NCBI RefSeq assembly: GCF_023898315.1
Contig: NC_064614.1
Coordinates: 1,051,590,432 to 1,051,654,431, forward strand
Source of the DNA: Schistocerca nitens
Taxonomy: Eukaryota; Arthropoda; Insecta; Orthoptera; Acrididae
Length of the DNA: 64,000 nt
Reading direction: 5' to 3'
Both the position numbers and the translations under genes were made by a program. Positions 55,834 through 64,000 of the stretch are shown piece after piece. The stretch's first letter is position 1, and every line of letters starts with the position of its first letter. The notes beneath the pieces are model-generated. The model saw only the letters and a program-made list of their open reading frames with translations, had not been told where the DNA came from and did not search any database.

Positions 55834-58346
55834 CTTTCTCTTCATCTTCTGGTTGTATATCATCCAGCCTCCTACTTCACCTATATTCAGGCACGTAGTA
55901 TGTCTCCGCTTCCTAGGCTATTCAAATGTTTTTCGCCATTACAACACCTTGGAAAACCGCTCCAGGAAATCCGAATCGTAGACTAATCTGGAACTTTTTG
56001 TCAGTGGAAAGACCGTAATGACACTTTTTCAGTCACAGGCCACACAGTATGTTTTTGTAACACAGTGGTTTCCATTCGCCTCCTATCACATATCGTTGCT
56101 GACTCTTCCGCTTTTTAGAGGAAATTCCCACCTCTACATCCAAAGTGTGACCCAAAACTCTGTCCTATCCTCCGCTCTTTTGACGAGCCCGTTGGCGGTA
56201 AAAGCATTATTCTTATATTGGAAGTCTGTGACTGCATTACCGACGACATTTATTCAAAATATAAGGAACTGCTGGGATAGATCCCATGACACCAGACCCA
56301 TGGAGTACGGTGTGTCCCAAATGGTATATGCTGGTACAGTTTCATACGGAATGATATTACGAAAGGAATGTAAGAGCGAGTTGCAACTTACAGAAGTATG
56401 AGACGTTAGTAAAAAATTAGATAAGAAATTCTATAGTCTGAATGCATAGAGAAGAAGTTGGAGCGTGCCCTAAGTACATATTTAAGAAAAGGTGGAAGAC
56501 ATTTTAGACATGCAATTCTCAGATGAGTCTAGTAGCTATGGTGGCCTACAAAAATTTTCAATTCGGTCCCTTACCGAAGACGAAGACGAAGATGAGGTAA
56601 ATAGCAATGCACTTTCAGTAGTAAATGCCGAAGTCTTCATTACGATGCCGGTTTCTAAATTAGTTTCAAAATTACATTACGTCGTCATCAGTTCCCTTGA
56701 CAAATTTAGTTTTGTGAAGGGGATTGATGACGATAAAATCCAATCGTGTGTAGTAATTGCAGAAGTCACAATAAGGTAACCTACGTCCACAAATACCTGA
56801 TGTAACAGACGTCATTATATCGCTTGTATTACAGAACATCGGACATCGGTTATCTTATTGTCAGTCGTACAACGACTACATGCAATTGAATTTCATCCAA
56901 TCTATTTTTGTCAAGGGGTATTATGACGGTGTAATGTAACTTCAAAACTGGCAGCGTAACGAAGAGTTCGGATTTTACGAGTAAGGTGTATTGCTGTTTA
57001 CTTCAAATGCACCAGCTGATGTCAAAACCAGAATCCTCGACAAAGATGAGTCTACAAAGAATCGACGAGGGTGGCTGACAAAAACATGGAGTCAAGGTGT
57101 GAAAAGTTAAAGAGGAATTTGACGGCTCACGATGTACATACATATCGTGAACTTCTGGGCGGGGGAACGACTAATGTTGTAAGACTCAGGTAATAAAATT
57201 CTTTTTCATACCAGCTGAATAGCTGGCAGAACTAACTCCCACGAGTGATATATGTGTTATATCTGTAGTGGAGCAAGAAGTACACCGTCCAAAATACAGC
57301 AGCTCATAGTTCTGTAGACTATTGACTATATCACAGACGTCATGATTGTTGAGTATTTTAATTATCAATTATAGTGTCAAGGGAGAAAAATTAAGCCAGA
57401 ACTTCTGGTCGGACATGTCAACGTGGTCTATTTAACGACGAGCAGATTCACAGAACCTTTGGAGAAAGTAATATTTCTAGGAACAGAAGACGGGATCAAC
57501 ACCACGAGACCATAAAAGTTAAGATCCTAGCTTTCGTCTGATCGTCCTAGGAAAATTTCTACCATCATCGCAGCCAACCAGAAAGAAATCAACACGGACG
57601 CGAAGAGACGGTATATTTCAGAAGCATCGAAAAATGTGTTGGTAATGTAAGGAAAGCGGAAGCAAGGCAACGTACACAAGTGATAATGGCCTTCGGAAGG
57701 CGTAGTATAAATTAGTAGTGTTAGCAGTAGCAAGGCAATCATCATCAAATAGTCAAGCAGTCTAAGTCTTGACAGTGACAGACAACACTCTGACAGAAGC
57801 TGTTACTGCCGTAATTGCAGCGCCAACTAAAGGAGCAGTGGAACCTGTTCCACGAGAATAAGTAATGATGTGGCGAAGGAGATACAACTGATAGATATGT
57901 GTCAAGTTTAGTAAAGTATTATAGACCCATAATTAATGTTGAACAAAGAGAGTTGGTCTTAATTTCAGTATTTGGTAGGAGCAAGTACCTGCGTAGTACT
58001 GGCTCCTGTGAATCAGAGCAGGAATCCCGTTGTTTTCATGGTAGACGAGTGGAAGTAACTGCACTTGTCTCTAATATAGAAAATTAGGTACTCAAGTTAG
58101 TGTATCTAATAACGATAAAAGCGAGACGTCAGATAGCTCTTGTATCTTGGATGGGCGATACCCTTCTATAAAAGGACATACAGTTTACGCCAGGAGTGGG
58201 CCAACTAATCGCCAGAATCGTAAATAAAGGGGTTTGGGCTGACACATAGTTCCACAAGCTGCGACATGGTCGCGAATTGAACAGAGACTAGAAACAGAAT
58301 AAATTTCCTTTACTTCACGTCTATGGTCACAAATTTTTACGTCGTA
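55834..58346. other. No recognised gene
   Basis: Short frames only. One at 56492-56779 (plus, 95 codons) has an acidic run (EDEDEDE) but no family. Nothing else could be named in 2.5 kb. Confidence 0.45.
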
Positions 58347-58437
58347 AGACTACCGGTTTCGATCTATAATGACCATCTTCAGATATTTTTATAAAGCAGA
58401 TCCGGAGATGGTCATTATAGACCGAAACCGGTAGTCT
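58347..58437. repeat. Hairpin with 37-base arms
   Basis: Arms at 58347-58383 and 58401-58437 pair over nearly their whole length (agactaccggtttcg and complement; ataatgaccatc and complement) around a 17-base loop. The family is not known to me; similar hairpins are frequent in orthopteran repeats by my recollection. Confidence 0.82.
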
Positions 58438-59140
58438 GATAAACATAAAATTTTGATACGATAGACGAGAGGAAAAGGAAATCTATTGATACATAGTTCA
58501 TGGAGATTGTTAGTCAGACACATTTCATGTACGAGTAAATGTGTTTGATGGTGAATAAACTTATTTGGAATTAATTAAGAGTTAATGTCACCTTCCTATC
58601 TCGATAAATCACCATCCATGTCAGGTCACACTCCCTGTACGCCAGAACGGAACGTAAGCAACCAAGGAATCTTTACTCCCTCTTGACTCTATTTCAAACT
58701 AAAATTAGGCGAACATACGTCACGACAGAATTAAACTGTTGCCATTGTCCTGATTGCACGACGTAAGTCACACTCTTAATTGATCGATTTGATCTGTTCT
58801 GAGATACGACAGAACTAACGCTGCCTACAGCAAAATTATTTGTCATGTGTCGTAACAAACTGAGTGGCAACGAGTTCTGAAGTGCTTAGAAACTCACACA
58901 CACACACACACACACACATTTTTGGTTTTAGTATAGGACAATCGACGCCATTGTCATAGAAATAATTTAAAAATGGGTCTGTTACGCGTACTGCCGCAGA
59001 ACTGTTTATACACGACACCAGAAATACACGCTTTCCTCACACAATACGTAATTTGTATGTGTAGTGAGTTTAGCACGCCACGATATGTCTAACGTATTTT
59101 CTGTAGTCCCTTTTCTTATATGAATAACCATCGTCAATTA
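58438..59140. other. No recognised gene; CA microsatellite at 58893-58918
   Basis: A run of about thirteen CA units is the only clear feature in this gap. Confidence 0.55.
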
Positions 59141-59144
59141 TATG

Positions 59145-60025
59145 TAGGGTTAAGACATGATGTGGTGTTTCATCCCTGCTGTTCAATCTGTACCTTGAAG
59201 AAGCAATCATGAAAATAAAGGAAAGGTTCAAGAGTGGAAATACTAATCATTGTGAAAGTATATCAGTGATAAGATTCGCACGTAACATTTTTATCCTCAG
59301 TGAAAGTGAAGAAGAACTGCAGAATCTGCTAAAGGGGATGACCCGTCTAATGAGTACAGAATATGGATTGAGAGTAAATCGAAGAAAGACGAAAGCAATA
59401 AGAAGTAGGAGAAATGAAAACGGCGACAAGCTTAACATCAGGATTGGTGATCACGAAGTAGATGAAGTTAAGGAATTCTGCAACCTAGGCAGCAAAATAA
59501 GCCATGACGCACAGAGAAAGGAGGAGAGAAATAGCAGACTAGCAATGGTAAAAGCGGCATTCCTGGCCAAATCTACCTTTGTCAAACATATTCCTTAACT
59601 TGAGGAAGAAATTTCTGAGAATATGTGTTTGGAGCACTGCTTTGTATGGGAGTGAAAAATGGACTTTAGGAAAACGGGAACAGACGAGATGTGGTACTAC
59701 AGAAGAATGTTGAAAATTAGGTGGATTAATAAGGTTAGGAATGAGGAGGTTGTCGGGAGCAATGGCGAGGAAAGGAATATACGGAAGACACTGACAAGAA
59801 GAAGAAACAGGATGGTAGGACATCTATCAAGACATCAGGGAATAACTTCCACCGTTATAGAGGGATCTGTAGAGCTTAAGAACTGTAGAGGAAGACAGAG
59901 GTAGGAACACATCCTGCAAATAATTGAGCACGTACGTTGCATGTGCTACTCTGAGATGATGAGGTTGGCACAGGAGAAAAACTCGTTGCGTCCGCATCAA
60001 ACCAGTCCGAAGACTAATAACACCC
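59145..60025 (+). pseudogene. RTE-type reverse transcriptase remnant
   Basis: The plus strand begins in the polymerase (SLLFNLYLEEAIMKIKERF-like), with ISVIRFARNIFILSESEEE where the catalytic FADD is replaced by FARN, then EVKEFCNLGSKISHD and LAMVKAAFLAKST. A frame change leads to WYYRRMLKIRWINKVRNEEV and RRRNRMVGHLSRHQGITS. The 3' end near 60025 matches the tail end of the 18.75 kb copy. The fragment is an old, 5'-truncated copy. Confidence 0.85.
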
Positions 60026-62174
60026 CTTTCGTCCCCCCAAAAAATATATTTTTAAACGATTTTTATGTGCAGTTTGTAAGTGCCGAGGATATGTAAAGGG
60101 AATCAAAAAATAGCTAAACATAACTTAATTATAGTACAGACAACAGCGCCACGACTGAATAAAGAACAAATGACATTGTGATGTCTCACATACAACTCCT
60201 TCAAATGCAAATTGTGAAGGATTCATCGTATTTAACAGTTCGATCACTCAAAGTGGGGACACCATACATGTACAACTGTTTACGAAACCGATATTCAACA
60301 CCGTCATTTTACTGACGAACAGGAATACTGACCCAGCAATGATACAACATTCTATATTTTATCACTGAAGATGCACCGTCAATTTCCTCCCAAAATTCCC
60401 TCAAAAAAAAAAAAAACATCATATTTGGGTGAGAAACAACATATAAATCAGTGCACTTCATCACACGATGCCATGTACAGTAATAATGTAACTGAAGCAT
60501 AAAACTGAGTTTATTCAATGACTAACTGAACAATGTGTTCACATTTTCCTTTGGTACGTACTTTAAAGCATTGCGAGCACTATGACAAGGCTAGCGTTCC
60601 GCTCTCCGACATAATTTCCACAGATAATGACTGATAAATGAAATACATTTATAACATTTAAATTTGTGGGAAAATTCACCAGTAACAACGAATGTGCTAA
60701 TCAACACCGTATGCGTTAAAAACTCCTGTCATTGGTCAATTTTCCCACAAGCAAGAATTGCCGAGAGAAATTAACAGTTTACTACGCACATAGTATGTCT
60801 TATTGGTAAGCAGGCAAGGACGTAGATGATGAAGGTAGTAGGAAGAAGAACAGCGACTTGCCTGTCACCTAAAGTTGTGCTGTCGAAGAAGTTTAAAAAT
60901 TCAGTGCAGTGATGAAAAACGAATCGAAAAGGTAAAAAAAGAGGAATTAGCCTAGGGAAGAACTTTACCGGAAGATGTCAGTGGAACACCTGCCACTGTA
61001 TAGAAGAACAGTTAACCTAGCAATGGAAATTACAGCACTGAGAAAAGCAGTAATATAAACAGAAAAAGTGTTGAAAATGCTAGACATATTATTGAATGTG
61101 GTGGGCCTATTGCTTACACGAAAGACGACTCGGAAAGGAGAGGTAGCATAAATATTTACTCCAGAACTAAATAAGAAGCAGAATAAGTTTCATATTGAGT
61201 AATTTACATAGATTCCGTCCCTTTAATAAGAGACATTCTCTTCACATTAGTTCACAAACGGTGATAGTAATGCCGAATAAGATTAACGTCTTCCTAGCTA
61301 GAATGGAGCGAGTGTCTTCTATGATGTTTGCACTACCTTTATTTGAAAAGTAGATCTATAATCTGAATTTCAGAAGCCAATGTCTTTATGTGACTGTTAC
61401 CTTTTTTCTCTCTCTTTCTCTCTCTATCTCTGTCTCTCCCTCCCCCCCCCCCGTTTTTTTTTTTTTTTTAAAAAAAAGGCTGGACTGTCGTAAGCCTTCT
61501 TGTGATTTCGAATGCATCTGAATTTTTTTGTCATGGTTATCTTGAGAACTATGTGCGGGAGTAGTAAATAATAAGTTGGATGACGTTTGATTGGAACATA
61601 ACGTACGCTGTAAGAATTTTAACACTAAACGTCTCCGCGAGGTGCAATATATCTCTTGCTGCGTCTGCCTAAGGTACTGGAGGTGGATTTATAAGACTGT
61701 ATCGCTCTTCTCAAATGACCTCGTGAAAAACCACGATGACTTCCGTTGTATTATCGCTACTTCCGCTATTCATTGGTAACGACACAGCTCTCTCTGCTGT
61801 TAGTCCTATATGGGAGTGAATCTTGTCTATCTCCACCATTAATACTAGATGATAGTAGCCTTAGACTGAATTTCCGTGCTTAAGAATCGGTCTCTTGAAA
61901 TATTTGCAAGCTACCTCCTTGGTGGGAAAATTGTACTTCCTTATGATTCATCCAATAAATCTTGCTTCTCATCTGTCTTTTCTATAATTAGTTTGTTTCG
62001 TTCTAATGAAATCGATTCGAACGAATTATCTTAGATAATTAAAGACTGTGAGTTTTCACAGTCATTGATTTGCGAGTTGTGTAATAAAACGGTAATTATT
62101 TGAAAAACTATCTGTTTGTAAGTTTTCTGGGTCAACTACGAGTCTCTGGCTTATTTACGACAATGCTATCTGTG
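60026..62174. other. No recognised gene; low-complexity tract at 61403-61478
   Basis: A stretch of CT repeats, then C, then T, then A runs lies at 61403-61478. Nothing else could be named; open frames are short. Confidence 0.5.
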
Positions 62175-63380
62175 CAGGGTGTTAAAAAAGCTATCTAATA
62201 TTCCATATGATGTTTGTGCTAATCAAAACAAGAAAAAATGTCTTATAACCATTCTAACATATGACCATTTGTTCAGTGGAGGAGCTCAACATGATGTCCA
62301 TTCATCTAAATGCTTGCCTCTGACCCTCGGTGTAAGAACTCACGAATTCTTTCAAATCACTCTGTTTCGTTTTAATGTGCTGATAGGAACGAAACACAGG
62401 ATTGTATAGTGTCTGCACATCGTTTATTGGAGTGGAATAGACATAATGTTTCACCTGTCTAGTGGATTTAGGTCCGAGTAACCACCTGGCTAAGGTATGG
62501 GACCTCTCAGGCCAATCCAACGGTTTTCAAATGTTCTCATCAGGTGCCGACGCACAATGCTGAAAAAAATGAGCTGGTGCATCGTCATGCATGAACCACA
62601 TCTGTAGTCTGCCATGACACGACACATCCTCCAAGAAGATGGGCTTTACGTTCTTCACAAGCGGTGATAACAATCCCTGGCTAAACCTTGTGATATCACA
62701 TACGGATCTAGTGATCTATCCTACCCATGCATTAATTCAGTATCGGTCCTGATGCTTTGCTTCCTGAACTGTATGGGGATTTTTATCGGTCCACACATGC
62801 TGATTATGAAAAAAACAATAAAAAATAAAAACACAAATTAAAAAAATTGGAGGCAAATAGTGGATCTGAACCGCACTGTCGCAAGAACCATTGGGAGAAC
62901 TGCACTTTGGCCCGATTGTCTTCTGCCCTAAGGACCTGGACGCGGTGACCATGCTATGGGTACAATAACTACCCGTGAAGTACCGTCCAGACCGGATGAT
63001 GACTAACACCTGCAACTGCTGCTATTCGTTGCACACTACCTTCAGGGTTCTCGTCCACTGCACCTAAAACACGATCCTCCACTTAAGGTGTGAGAAATTA
63101 ACAAGGCTTTCCAGTGTCTACTTTGTTGTGTGTCACGGAACCTATGTCCCCAAGACGCTTGAAATAAATTGGCTAAACCGCTTAACAGATGGTACCCTGA
63201 GTACTAGAAATTGTCCAGTGTACAGGCTACGGACTTTCAGATTAGCTCCATCTGCTAAATCTTGTCTGCCACTTCCCTTGTGGACTAAAAGGCCTACATT
63301 GCTAGACTGTCTCAGGGTATCTGCAAGAGAAGAAACATGTTGTAGGCACCGTAAACATAACAATAGTATCTACTTTAAAT
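62175..63380 (-). pseudogene. DD41D mariner-type transposase remnant
   Basis: The left edge cagggtgttaaaaaagct is like the terminal repeat of the 44126 element. On the minus strand the piece FFHNQHVWTDKNPHTVQEAKH is followed by VSCHGRLQMWFMHDDAPAHF (second catalytic aspartate) and DWPERSHTLARWLLG, where the third aspartate is gone. N-terminal parts further right are unclear. It is an old copy; the right terminus was not found. Confidence 0.72.
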
Positions 63381-63393
63381 CTGACGCGTAAGT

Positions 63394-63582
63394 GCCGGCC
63401 GGTGTGCCTGTGCGGTTCTAGGCGCTTCAGTATGGAACCGCGTGACCGCTACGGTCGCAGGTTAGAATCCTGCCTCGGGCATGGATGTGTGTGATATTTA
63501 GGTTTAAGTAGTTCTAAGTTCTAGGGGACTGATGACCGCAGATGTTAAGTCCCATAGTGCTCAGAGCCATTTGAACCATTTT
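63394..63582 (+). mobile_element. Type A SINE
   Basis: The 12-base word tgacgcgtaagt flanks it exactly (63382-63393 and 63583-63594). The body lacks about 15 bases around ccttaggttagtt. Confidence 0.94.
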
Positions 63583-63594
63583 TGACGCGTAAGT

Positions 63595-64000
63595 AGATCG
63601 AACATCACGGTACATACCAGAGTTAGGAGAAATGTATACGAACGTAAACAGATGCAAGAAGATTACAGTACAATCACACAACTAACCGGAACAACTCACT
63701 ACAGACCACTGAGCTAACTAATGTTTACATCGATACTGCACGGCAGTATCCTATCACGCTGTTGACCCTGGTATGTGACATACCGCGAATGCTACAATGG
63801 TAATCCTATCCGCGATCACAGGTCCATGATACCTTCCTACCTCGCAGTATTCCATGCCAGGGGTAATAATTAGCGTTAATTATAGGGTAGTCGTCTGCAG
63901 TAGGACAAGTTACGCATTGCCATAGATGATATCACAACAGTACCTCCTATGAACACGTGTTCATATGCTTTGTAGGACCTGTGATCGTACGACATTTTGG
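63595..64000. other. No recognised gene
   Basis: I see nothing I can name before the window ends. Confidence 0.4.

Noticed and set aside
56492..56779. 95-codon acidic open frame
   Set aside because: The acidic run arises from a gaagacgaa repeat; no family, and no upstream or downstream gene signals.
1..64000. CRISPR array, operon or other prokaryotic system
   Set aside because: There are no spaced identical repeats of the right size, no ribosome-binding sites before frames and no gene clusters; all evidence points to an animal genome.

Overview
This window looks like repeat-dense DNA from a large insect genome, most probably a grasshopper or locust of the Schistocerca type. That assignment rests on recognising from memory the tRNA-headed SINE that recurs here about fourteen times and a second, roughly 450-base SINE near 6 kb; neither was checked against a database. 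I can support no single-copy host gene. Nearly everything interpretable is transposable-element sequence of many ages: Tc1/mariner elements, hAT elements, CR1 and RTE-type LINEs, one Penelope-like retroelement, four SINE types, one solo LTR and several foldback (hairpin) elements.

Layout. 1-3.4 kb: unassigned DNA with one long hairpin and a CpG-rich patch. 3.4-11.6 kb: a CR1 fragment, a broken mariner-type element holding a SINE, a solo LTR and a second SINE, then a DD41D mariner-type element (7162-9249) and a decayed Tc1 (9596-10856). 11.6-16.3 kb: a foldback element, a triple SINE nest (13095-13750), a purine tract and a mariner remnant. 16.8-22.6 kb: two Tc1 elements, an RTE fragment, a SINE cut by a CR1 tail and two palindromic elements. 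22.8-27.7 kb: two hAT elements, the second nearly complete (24154-27733) with matching 8-base flanks. 27.7-33 kb: mostly unassigned, plus a Tc1 remnant holding SINEs. 33.2-39.8 kb: a deep nest of mariner, Penelope pair, SINE and CR1. 39.9-43.1 kb: a full-length RTE-type LINE. 43.3-49 kb: a nearly full-length CR1 with an esterase-like ORF1, interrupted by a DD41D element. 49.6-52.7 kb: an old RTE remnant split by a young Tc1. 54.4-55.8 kb: a Tc1 split by a SINE. 59.1-60 kb: an RTE fragment. 62.2-63.6 kb: a mariner-type remnant and a SINE.

The only undamaged protein-coding gene I can see is the 340-residue Tc1 transposase at 50210-51232, which sits between matching terminal inverted repeats and TA duplications. 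The elements do not form a pathway. Their relations are historical: target duplications and interruptions give an order of insertion at many sites, and the CR1, RTE and Penelope proteins are the plausible trans-acting machinery for tail copies and SINEs. I found no convincing new biological system. The observations most worth a second look are the inverted Penelope pair, the unusual D-to-E spacing in the intact Tc1, the intron-bearing hAT gene with few lesions, and the unplaced hairpin elements.
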